From: Rhynchopus euleeides
Lineage: Eukaryota; Euglenozoa; Diplonemea; Diplonemida; Diplonemidae
Reading direction: 5' to 3'
Length of the DNA: 64,000 nucleotides
NCBI GenBank assembly: GCA_963210315.1
Contig: OY723317.1
Coordinates: 1,054,001 to 1,118,000, forward strand
Shown: positions 1 to 10,962 of the stretch, one piece after another
Layout of the letters: every line of letters starts with the position of its first letter
Position numbering within the stretch: the first letter of the stretch is position 1
Position numbers and translations under genes: made by a program
The notes under the pieces: model-generated
What the model was told of the DNA's origin: nothing
Database searches by the model: none
Seen by the model: the letters and a program-made list of their open reading frames with translations, nothing else

Positions 1-611
1 AGGTCCTTCGCGTACGGGTTCTTCGTCTTCAGCGTGTCGAACAGCCCGAAGTAGGTCCCACGGTACGGGATGATCCCGACGACCGACACACCGAACCCGT
101 TGTACAGCCCCAGCACACCCTTCGGCCCGCGCGCCGTCTTGGCCAGGCAGTCGCCCAGCCCGTTGAAGTCACGCTTCCCCGTCCCGACGTCCGACGCCAG
201 ACGCGTACGCGCGTAGTCCAGCGGGTACACGATGCACAGCGACCCCGCCCCCGCAACACCGCCCGACGCCATGTTCACGGCGAAGAACATCCCGAACTCC
301 GTCTTCGGGTTGTACTTCGGGAAGATCTCCTTCAGCGTGTCCTTGAAGGCGAAGTTGAACGCCTGCGTCGGGAAGTACCGGATGATGTTGGTCAGGTTCC
401 CACGCCAGAACGCCCCCAGACCCTGCTCGGAGTGGATCCGGCTGAAGCAGTTCACAATCCCGGTGTACCGCTGCACCTCCCCGCTGATGATCCGCGGGTT
501 GGCATCCTGCGTCTGGATCACCAGCTTCACACGCTCAATCGGCGCCGTCAGCGTCTTCGCGATAGACGCAGACACACCACCGATCAGGAAGTCAGTCAGG
601 AACTGCGACAT
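1..611 (-). CDS. Mitochondrial ADP/ATP carrier, copy 1 (3' part off window)
   Basis: The inner-membrane carrier exchanges cytosolic ADP for matrix ATP. Only residues 1 to about 203 are inside the window, read from the ATG at 609-611 to the left edge. The first carrier signature (PIERVK) and the second (PLDYAR) are both visible. By eye the coding sequence matches the complete copy at 7062-7967 with no difference; the offset is 7356 bases. The 28-base leader is also shared and starts just after an AG at 640-641, a probable trans-splice acceptor. Upstream of that the two copies soon diverge. The lack of divergence implies recent duplication or gene conversion. Family identity is certain; that it is expressed is inferred from the intact frame. 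Confidence 0.95.
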   Translation of the reverse strand, partial: MSQFLTDFLIGGVSASIAKTLTAPIERVKLVIQTQDANPRIISGEVQRYTGIVNCFSRIHSEQGLGAFWRGNLTNIIRYFPTQAFNFAFKDTLKEIFPKYNPKTEFGMFFAVNMASGGVAGAGSLCIVYPLDYARTRLASDVGTGKRDFNGLGDCLAKTARGPKGVLGLYNGFGVSVVGIIPYRGTYFGLFDTLKTKNPYAKD

Positions 612-941
612 CTTTCTTTCTCTTGTTTGACTGTGATACCTGCAGTGGTGTGGTGTGATGTGTTGTGTTGCGTGGCTGTACACGGCAAGAGCAGGCAGGA
701 CTCGCTGACACACTGTGTCACGTTTCTTCTCAAAAGCGGCGTGTGGGGGAGGGGCTTGCCCTGCGTCGACGGGGAGGGACAACATCTTCTGCGGTGACGC
801 ACTACTCTCCTTGCTTCCCTTCCGGAACAGCACCCTCGTCCGTGGGCCTCAGCCGCAGTGAGGTGCTTCGTTGGTTGCAGCAGCTTGCACTCACGGCACC
901 CATGCAAGGCAAGAAGACCCGACGACAAGACATGTGGAGAA
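612..941. other. Intergenic, upstream of carrier copy 1
   Basis: This stretch holds the shared leader of the carrier gene (612-639), the putative splice acceptor, and then GT-rich and mixed sequence up to the transposon end at 942. I see no gene. Confidence 0.6.
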
Positions 942-3887
942 CACCACGGACTAGTCGGGCAGTGACGGGTGGGGTCGACTAGTCGGGACGACGGGTGAAA
1001 ACTCGACAGGCGGCACCCGTCGACTCGACGGGTCCACCCGTCGACTCGACGGGTGGCACCCGTCGGCACGACGGGTGAACCTGCTGAAACGACGGGTGTT
1101 CCAGCCATTTCCTGTTGATATGGGCCAATTTCCATTGAAAACTAGGGGAGTACCTTGCATGGCATCAGGTTATTTTTCACGCCGAACTATCTTCCCTGCA
1201 CAGACCCACCCCCGATTACTTTCCATTTACAATTCCTAGTTGGTGATGGGGCCTCAAGTGCATGTGCGACGGCTGTTCTCGTGGATTTTCATTGTTCGAG
1301 GGATCTTGACTCTGACAAACTGTGTCAGTTTGACAGAGCAACCTACTTCATGAAGGTGATCACTTTTCTGCCAGGCAAATTTTCGCCCCAGCCAACCCTT
1401 GCACAACCCACAAGGCAGTCTCCAAGATACCGTACCCTCATCACCACCCAGGCCAAGATACCCCAAGATACCATCATCACCACCCAGGCCACCCAGACGA
1501 GCCACACCAATCAATGCCAGCGGCAAAGCGTACTGCAGCGCAGGCCCTCGCCAGCGCTGTGGACATGACGGTGTTTGTACGTGCTTGGATCAACACGTAT
1601 GTTGTCGAGCGTGATGCTGATGGGTTGAGCCACATGGCCCTGAAGCAGCTTCTCGGCAAGCTGGCGGATAATCAAGTCGACTGATCCCATCATCAGTCTT
1701 GCCCTGTACAAAAAGTATGAGAAGGTGGGGGGTGGGGTGATCAGCAAGTCGACCGCGAAGGATGGTCGCACGATGTACGCTGCCCGTGTCAATAGCGGGT
1801 CAGACATCGAGTTTGTCGGGTTGGGCCTCCGGAAGAGCAACGGGAAGGACCACCCGACAGGGCTCAAGGAGATGGCCGACGCCTGCCCCGCGGCACTGCA
1901 GCTATGGTGAAGCTGTACGAGGCGGAGAAGAAACAGGCACAGAAGACCCAGCAGAGCAGGCTGGCCGTAGGCATTTTCGACGGTGCCTTCGCAACACGGT
2001 TGGTGACAGTTGCCGATAAGCAGAAGGATGAGTACAGAACGTGGTTCACGTTCAACTTCCTGAAGCAAATCGCAAGAGTGCAGAGAGGGGTTTTCGAAAA
2101 GGCGAACGTGATGTTTCGGCTCGCCTGCTTAGGGTAGCAGGGGACCATCTTGAGCTGTGGTCGGCATTTAGTAAGATGGGGTCATCTTCGCACAGGAGCG
2201 CGTTTTGTACCACACCACGAAATGACTGGTTGAAACAGCTCCACGCCTGCCACAGGGCTAGCATCCAGGAACTTCATGAAGCTGGGTTTGAGAGCCTGTA
2301 CGCAGGGGTCACCCCCCCTGCCGACATAAACGGGTTCATCGCAATACTCGCAGAGATCTTGCCTGATGGACCTGCCGTGCAGAAGGCTGTCCTTGGCAGC
2401 TCAACGTGTTCTAACATGACGGGAAACCAGGCCAGAGATGTTCTGAGTCGCTTACTCACCATTACCAAGACGAAGGGGGTGCAGCATCTACTCTGTATTG
2501 CAATGGAAATGCTTGTGCATTTCCGCTACAACGACATCCCCCATCAAGTACCACCAGGAGGGAAAGTGCGCGAAACAGTTCATCTTCTCGCTCATCGCAA
2601 TGCACATCCTTGTGTTTGTCCTGGAGTGGGTGTCACCTGGGAGAACATCCGAGGGGCGTGGTGTTACATATATCCATTCGATGAGCCACTGGTTTGATCC
2701 AGAAGATGCACACCCCCTCGCCCTGAGTGACGAGGAACTGGAGAGGGGGAATGGCGTCTCCAAACGCCATGCCCTGAGGGTGACATCGCAGCAGACCGCC
2801 GAACGGGACCTGCTGCTCTTCGAAATGCAGAGGACCAAAGGCAAGGGGTGCGGCCTGCTGGACCAACCGAGCACCCCGACCCTCCTGAAGTTCGGCGCGA
2901 TAAAGCTTTGCTGCTGTGTCACCGCGAGGAACGCTTGTTGGAAGGGAGCAACGGCAGCACTGCAGCGGAGACTCGAGTCCCTCAGCCTTGGATCTCACGT
3001 CACAAAAAGGGGGCGATGGGGCCAACAATTTCTGGGCGACCCGGAAAACACCACTCCAAAGGCAACGCTGCTCGCATGCATCTGCAAGTCCAAATCCTGG
3101 GGCAACAGCGAGGATGTGCCAGAAGTGCCAGAACCAACCCCATCCGGTACAGTGCCTGTGCAGCAACATATCTGCATTGTGTGCTCCAAAGTTGTCCACA
3201 CGAGAGAAGCACTGTTTGCGCATTATGATGCTGCACATCGGCCACAAAACAACGCGCCGTGTCAGACCTGCACTGTCACATGCCAGGAGTGCGGCAAACG
3301 GACAAAATCGAAGGGACTGAGCCAGCACTACCTCAGTCACCATTCGCGCGTGCTGACACAAAAGCGTTGCTGTGTTTGTTTCGAGCTCTTTAAAACCACT
3401 GTAAAGCGCGAAGAGCACATGAGATCCGCGCACCCGTAAGTGAGGGGGGGGGTGTTTGGCAGTTCAGGTACGTAGGTGATTTTGTTTGTCCTCGAGAGCG
3501 GAGTGACGTCGTGGGGGAGTTGTCTTGAGGCCCCACCCCCAGGCCCCCTGCCCACCTGGATGGCTCACCCCCCTCCTGGTGGTCCACCGGTGGGCAGCCC
3601 CTTCACCAACTAGGAATTGTAAATGGAAAGTAATGGGGGGGGTGGGTCTGTGCAGGGAAGATAGCTCGGCGTGAAAAATAACCTGATGCCATGCAAGGTA
3701 CTCCCCTAGTTTTCAATGGAAATTGGCCCATATCAACAGGAAATGGCTGGAACACCCGTCGTTTCAGCAGGTTCACCCGTCGACTCGACGGGTCCACCCG
3801 TCGAGTCGACGGGTGCCACCCGTCGTTTCACCCGTCGTCATTTCACCCGTCGTCCCGACTAGTCGTCCGGGCGACTAGTCCGTGGTG
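942..3887 (+). mobile_element. Long-TIR DNA transposon with zinc-finger gene, copy 1
   Basis: The inverted ends begin CACCACGGACTAGTCG and run about 300 bases on each side (942 to about 1247, and about 3594-3887). The subterminal part holds several 21-bp CACCCGTCG/CGACGGGTG palindromes, possible transposase-binding sites. The element is flanked by AA on both sides (940-941 and 3888-3889), a 2-bp target duplication. A plus-strand gene, opposite to all host genes, fills the interior. A second copy lies at 23686-26653 with very high identity. CAC ends with short target duplications fit the CMC group (CACTA, Mirage, Chapaev), but no transposase catalytic motif was recognised, so the superfamily is inference. 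Confidence 0.88.
1514..3439 (+). pseudogene. Broken transposon protein with C2H2 zinc fingers, copy 1
   Basis: The reading frame starts at the ATG at 1514, in the context shared by both copies, and ends at the TAA at 3437-3439. A 5-base loss near 1670 relative to the other copy breaks the first block, and further frame changes near 1905 and 2135 are shared by both copies. The C-terminus has three C2H2-type fingers: one starting CIVCSK and ending in H...H near 3170-3240, one starting CQECGK, and one starting CCVCFE and ending MRSAHP. The upstream 500 or so residues match no family I recognise. The shared breaks could be old decay, introns or recoding; the 5-base deletion is private to this copy. 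Confidence 0.7.
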
Positions 3888-4380
3888 AAGGTGACACCGG
3901 GGGGGGGGGGTTTGATCGTCGAGAGGGAATGGAAAAGTAAATCTCCCAGCACCTTCTCGCAATGTTAGTCCTTTTTGTAGTCACTACACCGGGGGGGGGG
4001 GGGTGGGTGGGGAGTTATCGGTGACAGGGAGGCCAGCAAAAGACAGAACGGGAAGACGTGGCTGATTTCATGTTCTTCTGGTGCCTTCAGACAGACACGC
4101 TCACACCACACCCGTTGATGCAGCAACACATCACTGACAGCACACTTCATAAAACACACACAGACAGATGCATGGGGAATCAAAACACGAGTGTCCAACC
4201 TCGACATCACTTCAAAGACACCGACGAGGGAGGGGCTGGGAGAGCGTTGCCCAGCGACTGGGCACAGCAGGCAGGTGGCCGCGAAGAACATCACAGGGCG
4301 TACATTCGGGAGAGACCCCCTAGATCACAACCACGTTGTGTCGTAGCCAGACACTGCCAGATGGGAGAACGGATGTGATA
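3888..4380. other. Intergenic, no gene seen
   Basis: This is mixed sequence with two poly-G runs (near 3899 and 3992). It shows no coding sequence with an acceptor, and no repeat shared with the rest of the window. Confidence 0.5.
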
Positions 4381-4700
4381 CACGGTGGGGTACGACACCC
4401 GATGTCGGACCCTGTGGGTAACCCATTTTTTAGGTACCCTGGGTACCGAATTTAGGTACCCCCACCCCCGAAAGGTACCCCAAAAACAGCGGAAATCGGG
4501 TTCAAACGTCCAAAAACGTCCAAAATAGACCCTCCCCAAAAAAAAATTCGAAAGGGTCCCCCCCTTGGCGCCGTGGTTTACCAACTTTCGGGGGTGGGGG
4601 TACCTAAATTAGGTACCCAGGGTACCTAAATGCGTTATCGGATTTTCGGCCGATTTGGGTCCCTAAAAGGGTTACCCTCTGGTTGTCGTACCCCACCGTG
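4381..4700. mobile_element. 320-bp TIR element (CACGGTGGGGTACGAC ends)
   Basis: The left end CACGGTGGGGTACGACA is matched by its reverse complement ending at 4700. TA flanks both sides (4379-4380 and 4701-4702). The interior is rich in GGTACC words that are also inverted. It has no coding capacity, so it is a non-autonomous MITE. The first nine bases equal those of the large palindromic elements at 13054, 28597 and 54946, suggesting related transposase recognition. Confidence 0.8.
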
Positions 4701-4824
4701 TACACTGCATGGGGGGGGGGGGGGGGGGACGGAGTAGCAGGGTGTTGCAACACGTGATGCTAGACTGGCAGAGACGAGCGAGGCATCTGCACAGCGTGGT
4801 GGCAGTGCCCTGACGGACGGCACA

Positions 4825-6258
4825 TCACTCCGCGATGGGCTCGTTCCTCGCGTGTGCACGATGCATGCCCCTTGGGTGGGGATGCGCTGTGCGCGGCCTC
4901 AGCAGGCAGAAGGCAACCGCGGCAAGGATGATCATGCCGATCATACACCCGACAATGATGCCTGCCACGTCCGCTTCACTCAAGCCGCTCGATGATGTCA
5001 GACCTGTGCCACTTGGCTCCGTGTCGCAGACGAGTCGGACGAAGTGCCACGCCAGTGTGAGGTGCGGCTCACACAGCATCGCATTGCAGCTGCCGTCCCC
5101 CTCCACCGCACTCAACGCACCTGTTGCCTCGCACGGCGTGTCGGATGAGAATAATTCATGAGATGTCAGCCGTCTCAGAACAGGGTCATTGAGCAGGGCC
5201 TCCTCAAGTCGGGGTGCCCACCAATACGCTCGGCTGGGGTCCCATGGGATGAGGGCATGCACCACGTAACGCACATACATGCCGCAAGCGATGTCCACCC
5301 TCACGTGTGCCTTCAGCAGTGTCTGCACCACAGCCACAAACCTGTCCCGCATAGCCTGTGTGAAGTCGTGGCACGTGCCAGGCAAGCTCACCTGTCCCCA
5401 CAGCTGCACCTGGGTTGGGATGCCTGTCCAGGTCCCGCCACCGCACCCACAGCAAGCCTCGTTCGCTGTGGGGACACCCTCAGTGCGATATGAGGTGCCG
5501 TAGTTGGTACAACGAGTGGGGGTGTACCACCCGCAGGGATCCCCTGTGCTGTCCCTCCAGGGGTCACCGTTGGAGAGGGACACGTCGGCACACTGGGGGG
5601 TCTGAGGCAGCTCGCCGTCAATAGGGGCGTCGCCGGTTACACCACCACCGCACACACAGCACGCCTCGTTCGCGACGAACTCGTTCCGCAATCTGCTGCC
5701 ATATTCCGCACAACCCTGCCGGGTGTACCAAGAACAACCGTCACCTTCGCTGTCTGACCAGGCGCCTCCTGCGGACAGGGTGCGGTCCACGCAGTCCAGG
5801 GTCGGGCTAGGGGTCGGAGGCGCTGACGTGTCAGGGGGAGCACGGCTGTAGGGAACCGGGACCGCGGTGTCAGGACTGCTGGTCGGTGGGCTGGTCGGCG
5901 TGCGGGTCGGTGGCGCAGGAGTGTCAGGACTGGGGATGGGGCTCTCGTCCTGCGGGGTGGTGTCGATAGGGGGGGCGTCGCCCGACACGCCGCCGCACAC
6001 ACAGCAGGCCTCGTTCGCTGTGAACTCATTGCGGAAGCCGCTGCCATAAAGCGAACACCGGAGGACACTGTACCACCCGCATCCATCACCCGCACTGTCA
6101 TGCCAGATGCGACCGTCAGAATGTTTGCGATCCACACACTCCTGTGGCGCGTTGTCACTGTCTGCAGTGGACGCAGTCAAGACGGAGGTGTTAGCAACGG
6201 GACATTGCAGGAGCAGGGCGCACAGAATCAGGACGGCACGAAGAGCGGCACGCCACAT
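4825..6258 (-). CDS. Type I membrane protein with three Cys-rich modules
   Basis: The 477-residue protein starts at the ATG at 6256-6258; a probable splice acceptor (...CTGCAG) lies 14 bases upstream. It has an N-terminal signal peptide (hydrophobic ALRAVLILCALLL). Three modules of about 50 residues follow, each with W-x-DS-x-GD-x-C-x-WY, then C...YG, and ending NEACC-x-CGGG, resembling ShK-like six-cysteine folds. Modules 1 and 2 are separated by a Pro/Ser/Thr-rich linker. A larger extracellular region with its own cysteines follows, then a single membrane helix near the C-terminus (VAGIIVGCMIGMIILAAVAF) and a short His/Arg-rich tail. A cell-surface role is likely; the ligand is unknown. There are no introns. 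It is not evidence of a toxin: the module is widespread in protist surface proteins. Confidence 0.85.
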   Translation of the reverse strand: MWRAALRAVLILCALLLQCPVANTSVLTASTADSDNAPQECVDRKHSDGRIWHDSAGDGCGWYSVLRCSLYGSGFRNEFTANEACCVCGGVSGDAPPIDTTPQDESPIPSPDTPAPPTRTPTSPPTSSPDTAVPVPYSRAPPDTSAPPTPSPTLDCVDRTLSAGGAWSDSEGDGCSWYTRQGCAEYGSRLRNEFVANEACCVCGGGVTGDAPIDGELPQTPQCADVSLSNGDPWRDSTGDPCGWYTPTRCTNYGTSYRTEGVPTANEACCGCGGGTWTGIPTQVQLWGQVSLPGTCHDFTQAMRDRFVAVVQTLLKAHVRVDIACGMYVRYVVHALIPWDPSRAYWWAPRLEEALLNDPVLRRLTSHELFSSDTPCEATGALSAVEGDGSCNAMLCEPHLTLAWHFVRLVCDTEPSGTGLTSSSGLSEADVAGIIVGCMIGMIILAAVAFCLLRPRTAHPHPRGMHRAHARNEPIAE

Positions 6259-6313
6259 TGTGGTGTGTAGACCTGCAGCAGTGTGGTGTGAGGGGTGCCA
6301 GGTGGTGTGCGGT

Positions 6314-6404
6314 GCATCAGCGAGCCAATAGATATCGGGTCTCGTCAGCGAGGCAGGGCCTCTCTCGAACAGGTCTGTGAAGAGATATGTGTGTCATCAT
6401 CTGC
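6314..6404 (-). ncRNA. C/D-box-like small RNA, diverged copy
   Basis: Read on the minus strand it has a C box (ATGATGA, 6394-6400), a D box (CTGA, 6317-6320), a C'-like CTGACGA and a short terminal stem (GCA/TGC). Compared with the six other copies, the internal hairpin has changed on both sides and still pairs (GAGGC...GCCTC here, AGGGGC...GCCCCT elsewhere), a covariation that supports a folded RNA. Confidence 0.65.
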
Positions 6405-7061
6405 GGACAGGCAGCACCCCAGGCACGCACCCACAGACGCAAGTGTCAGGGCTGTGTGTGTGCTTGTGCTTGTGCTTGTGCTTGTCTTTGTGGCTGTGTT
6501 TGTGCTATTGGGTGGGTGGACAGGTGGGGAGGTGGGTCGGTGGGTGGGGTCGCTCCACTTGACGGACTGATGTGGCTCCCACTCTGGCGGCATGCACTGC
6601 ACGCAGCCGCTCACGGAACTGGTCGGTGTTTTACATCTCACCCCTGCATCGTACCGCAAGCTCACAAGCTGGCAAGCGCACACCTCCCACCCACCCACCC
6701 ACCCACACACTCACACACTCACTCAACACAACTGCTGCTCACTCAGACACACCCCAACCCACGAAACAACCCAACGAACAGTCACAAGAGGAGACGGCAC
6801 AGGATGCTGCACCATGTTACACCACATGAGATGACGTGACACCGTGCCACACTGCACTGAAGTTCACCTCACTTGCCCTCACTTCACTCTGCTTTGTCTT
6901 TGTGAGTGATACAGGGACACCATCAAGTGCTGTATGTACCCACACCACAGCTCATGGAATCACACCACCACACACGGGATGGCTGACCTTTCAGGACAGG
7001 GAGAAGGAGAAGGAGGAGGAGAGAAGGAGAGGGGAAGGGAGAGGAATGAAGGGAAGACTGC
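6405..7061. other. Intergenic with GT/CT microsatellites
   Basis: It holds a GTGCTT repeat run near 6460-6500, GGTGGGT repeats near 6510-6550 and a CCCACCCA/CACTCACA patch near 6690-6720. No gene was seen. It is the 3' side of the second carrier copy. Confidence 0.5.
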
Positions 7062-7967
7062 CTAGTTGGTGCCCTTCAGGGTCTGCTGGGCCGTCTCGTA
7101 GAGCACCAGCACCAGGGCGGCACCGACGGTGCGCAGGACGTTCGCGCCCGCACCCTTGAACATGGCGCCCATCCCCTCGTTCTTCATGATCTTGGAGAAG
7201 CAGTCCATGGTGCCCTTGTACACCCACTCCTCCTTCGGCTTCTCGGCCTGCATCTGGAGGCGACGGCGCACCGTGTCGAACGGGTACGACGCGTACCCGG
7301 CGCAGATCGCGGCCGTCTGCGCCACGAAGAACTTCGACACGAACCCCATCGCGCCCAGGTCCTTCGCGTACGGGTTCTTCGTCTTCAGCGTGTCGAACAG
7401 CCCGAAGTAGGTCCCACGGTACGGGATGATCCCGACGACCGACACACCGAACCCGTTGTACAGCCCCAGCACACCCTTCGGCCCGCGCGCCGTCTTGGCC
7501 AGGCAGTCGCCCAGCCCGTTGAAGTCACGCTTCCCCGTCCCGACGTCCGACGCCAGACGCGTACGCGCGTAGTCCAGCGGGTACACGATGCACAGCGACC
7601 CCGCCCCCGCAACACCGCCCGACGCCATGTTCACGGCGAAGAACATCCCGAACTCCGTCTTCGGGTTGTACTTCGGGAAGATCTCCTTCAGCGTGTCCTT
7701 GAAGGCGAAGTTGAACGCCTGCGTCGGGAAGTACCGGATGATGTTGGTCAGGTTCCCACGCCAGAACGCCCCCAGACCCTGCTCGGAGTGGATCCGGCTG
7801 AAGCAGTTCACAATCCCGGTGTACCGCTGCACCTCCCCGCTGATGATCCGCGGGTTGGCATCCTGCGTCTGGATCACCAGCTTCACACGCTCAATCGGCG
7901 CCGTCAGCGTCTTCGCGATAGACGCAGACACACCACCGATCAGGAAGTCAGTCAGGAACTGCGACAT
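7062..7967 (-). CDS. Mitochondrial ADP/ATP carrier, copy 2 (complete)
   Basis: The intact 301-residue carrier has the usual family length. The three tandem repeats carry the signatures PIERVK, PLDYAR and PFDTVR, followed by the nucleotide-carrier hallmark as RRRLQM (RRRMMM in most animals and fungi). It exchanges ADP and ATP across the inner mitochondrial membrane and needs no cleavable presequence. The ATG is at 7965-7967, with a 28-base leader starting after the AG at 7996-7997, which is the putative trans-splice acceptor. There are no introns. Its visible overlap with the copy at 1-611 is identical, as expected of a multi-copy, highly expressed gene in an organism that transcribes polycistronically. 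Confidence 0.97.
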   Translation of the reverse strand: MSQFLTDFLIGGVSASIAKTLTAPIERVKLVIQTQDANPRIISGEVQRYTGIVNCFSRIHSEQGLGAFWRGNLTNIIRYFPTQAFNFAFKDTLKEIFPKYNPKTEFGMFFAVNMASGGVAGAGSLCIVYPLDYARTRLASDVGTGKRDFNGLGDCLAKTARGPKGVLGLYNGFGVSVVGIIPYRGTYFGLFDTLKTKNPYAKDLGAMGFVSKFFVAQTAAICAGYASYPFDTVRRRLQMQAEKPKEEWVYKGTMDCFSKIMKNEGMGAMFKGAGANVLRTVGAALVLVLYETAQQTLKGTN

Positions 7968-9280
7968 CTTTCTTTCTCTTGTTTGACTGTGATACCTGCG
8001 ATGTGGTGTGATGTGAAGTGTCGTGTGATGATGTGCTCTGGTGTCTGTGCGCTTTTATCCAAACTCTTTTTGTATTGTGTATGTGTGCAGGTCGCACTGA
8101 GCGAACTCTGCTGCAATCCTTCACTGTCCACACACACGTCTATATTTTTACAGTAATGCAGACAACACGCTGCACTTGCTCTTGCTGTGGTCCCCATACA
8201 CATGTGCGCAGTAATGAGCCTTTTGATTTTGTGCGACCACACCGAACGCTGTATGCGCATTCAAGCAGACCCTCTGCATGAAGGCAGCACAAGCTGGGGC
8301 AGAGACATGTGCTCTCGGTTTCGTCCGGAAGTGCAGAACAAACGGCAGCGACACCCAATGCGTTAATATTTTTCCTTCATTCATTGACGGTCCACCCATC
8401 TGGGTTCGTTCGCAGTGTTCTTTGGCGTACTCGCCAGCATACATTTTTTACTTTGTTCAGCAGTGTACAACAGAAGAAGCGGGGCCTAGGCGGACGGCCG
8501 GCAGAACGTTTCTTTTTCGAAGTCCTGCCTCCTCCTCCATGGTAGGGGCGCCAGGGTTGGCGGGCTGTACACCAGACAATGCCCTTCGAGTGCGTGGCCT
8601 GGGGGGGAGCGGGGAGAGAATGTAATTCCAGTTGTGCGCGGTGATGGCTCCAAGAACAACCCGTATTGCCCCGATGAAGGGGTGCGGTGTGTCGAGCACA
8701 GTCGGTGCCTGCGGGAGGTCACTTTCCGCCCGATTTTTTGTCTTGTTTTTCTTGCGCGAAACATAGAACTGTCGGGAAACAGGCACCCCCTCCCGCAACC
8801 CTCAAGAGATAACTCGCCTATGTCACGAGACAGTTCCACAGACAGAAATGTATTACGTGCGGACGGGGGTGAGGGCGGAGATGAAGGTGGAGTGTGGCTA
8901 GTGGAGTAGAAGATAAATCAATGCACCAAGGACCCCTGCCGTGGCCAATCAGATGGAACCCAGCCGTGTGAGTGAATACAAAGGCGGACGAAGACGTTTG
9001 TGCGTGGTCACCGGGAGAAACTTTTTTGAGCAGACCACCACACAGCCCCCCTCACGTGGAGAGGTCTTCTTCGCACCTGGGTTTCTCTTCTCTCGACGCA
9101 GACCCGCGAAATCCAACATTTGCCAACAACTCTCCAGGATTTATTGTGATTATGTACATCATCTAAACAGAAAACTTGCCCTCGTCTGCCTGGCTGGGGC
9201 TCTCTGTGTATCAAGACACTCTCCCGGCAAGAGTGTGACGTGACGCCTTGCCCCTTTTCATGCAACACATGCACACAACG
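7968..9280. other. Intergenic, 1.3 kb, no gene seen
   Basis: The carrier leader is followed by mixed sequence of lower GC content than the coding regions. Open frames here are short and lack acceptor context. This should hold the 3' end of the coiled-coil gene's transcript. Confidence 0.5.
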
Positions 9281-10962
9281 TCACACCCCTGCCGTCCCCG
9301 CAATCTGCTCCAGCCCACGAAGGAACTCATCCACCTGCGCGTGTGGGTGGGGGTGGGGAGGGTAGGGGTGGGGATGACAACATTGCAGGAGTAATGGCTG
9401 GCTGGAGGAGAAGCCCCTCCCCCTCCCCTCCCTCCCCCGAACACCTTTCCCCCCACCGCCAAGCCCATCACACGACATACCTGAGCTGTTGGGCCACCAC
9501 CACCACCACCCCCTCCTCCTCCACCTGGCAGCAAAGCCCGCCCCGCAGAAGAATCTGCGGCCCGCTCGCGCTGCGCCTGCGCCCGCCGCACCGCACTGGA
9601 GGGGCTGACCATGCCCTCACCACCTCTGGACACCGGGAGGGCATGCACTGCCTCCGGATGGTGTTGAATGCCAGTGACGCCGCCGCCGCCGCCGCCACCA
9701 CCGCTCATCAGGTGTTGTGCAGCAGCGGCACTGCCCCGCTGTGGGACACCTCCCCGTGCCGCCACCGGTGTGGTGAATCCCGACCCGCTGCCACCGCTGG
9801 TGTTCAGGGGCAGGTCGAAGTTGAGCCCCATCGGGGCATGCGCAAAGCTTGTGGCAGGGCTGCGCACGCCATGCAGAGGCTGCTGCTGCTGCTGCTGCTG
9901 CTGCTGTGGGTGCTGTGGGTGCTGGTCGGCCCGATCACCCGCAACCCCCAGGTTGGCGTGGTGGTCCTTCAGCAGCCTCAGCCCCTGCAGCAGACGCCTG
10001 TTGAGGGTTTTGCTGTCGTGAGCTGCCTTCTCGCTGTGCGCCTGCGTCTGTGCGGCGCAGGCCGTCACCTCATCGGACAGCCGGGTGACTTCCGAATCGA
10101 CTGAGGCGTGCAGGGCGCGCTGCTTCGACTCGAGGGACTCCTGCGCCCCGGCAACCTGCGACATCACCGACGCGTGGTAGTGCTTCAGCAGGGCTGCGTA
10201 CCGCGTGTCGAGCGACGCGAGCCGTGTGTCCATCTCCGACTCAAAGCTGGAGGTGCTCCTCTTGCTCAGCTCCATGAACTCCACGTTGTATCTGTCCAGC
10301 TCCTCGACCTTCGCCTCGACAGCCCCGATGCGGGGGAGGCCCTTCCCTTCGATCTCATCGAGGCGTGCCACAACAGCTGCGAGCTTCGCATCCTGCTCCT
10401 GCTGCACCTCGCAGATCTTCCGGAGACGCTCCTCCACCGCACGCAGCGAAGAGTCATGGTGTTCGTGGCGTGTCTTTAGCAGGCGCTGGGTCTGGTCGAC
10501 AGAAGCCTGCAGGGTCTCTATGGCAAGCCCGTGTGACCGCACCGCATCCTCCTGGGTGGTGGCGCGGGCCTTACACTTCGCGAGTGTGGCGGAGGTGTCG
10601 CCGAGCCGGGTGTCAGTTTGGAGGAGGGACGCACGGAGCTCGGATACGCCCGCCTCAGCTTCCTGCTGAGTGGACTGCACGGCCTGCTCCACCTGGGCTA
10701 CCGTGTCGACGAACCGGGTGAGGCGCAGCTCTAAATTGCGGAGGACGCTCTGCAGCGTCTCCTGTATCCCCATCTCCGTGATCTTCTCCGCCCGGCTCAG
10801 CAGCCCGTCTGCGACGCTGCGGTGCTGCGCGTCGCTCCCCGCGCTGTCCTCGCTCTCCCCGGCTCTCCCGCCGGCCAGCCGCGATGCAGCCACATCCTGT
10901 ATCGCCCTCAGATCACTCCGCATCTGCTCCACCGCTTCAGATGGCAGCCGACCCCCATCCAT
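9281..10962 (-). CDS. Coiled-coil protein with polyQ and polyG tail, 2 exons
   Basis: Exons are 9481-10962 and 9281-9334, giving about 511 residues. The intron (9335-9480) starts GTATGTC and ends GCGCAG, and the frame continues across it to a TGA. The ATG at 10960-10962 is preferred over an in-frame GTG just upstream; an acceptor (GGAGGCAG) precedes it. Residues about 50-330 are long heptad-rich coiled coil with many Ala, Glu, Gln and Leu. After that come a run of ten glutamines, glycine runs and a low-complexity Ser/Gly/Pro tail, ending VDEFLRGLEQIAGTAGV. It could be a cytoskeletal or flagellar structural protein, but no family is recognised. Confidence 0.8.

Noticed and set aside
6450..6500. 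GTGCTT repeat as a functional RNA
   Set aside because: Simple microsatellite with no fold conserved elsewhere.
9704..10104. Overlapping frames antisense to the coiled-coil gene (poly-Leu, poly-Cys)
   Set aside because: Shadows of CAG and GGC repeats in the real gene.
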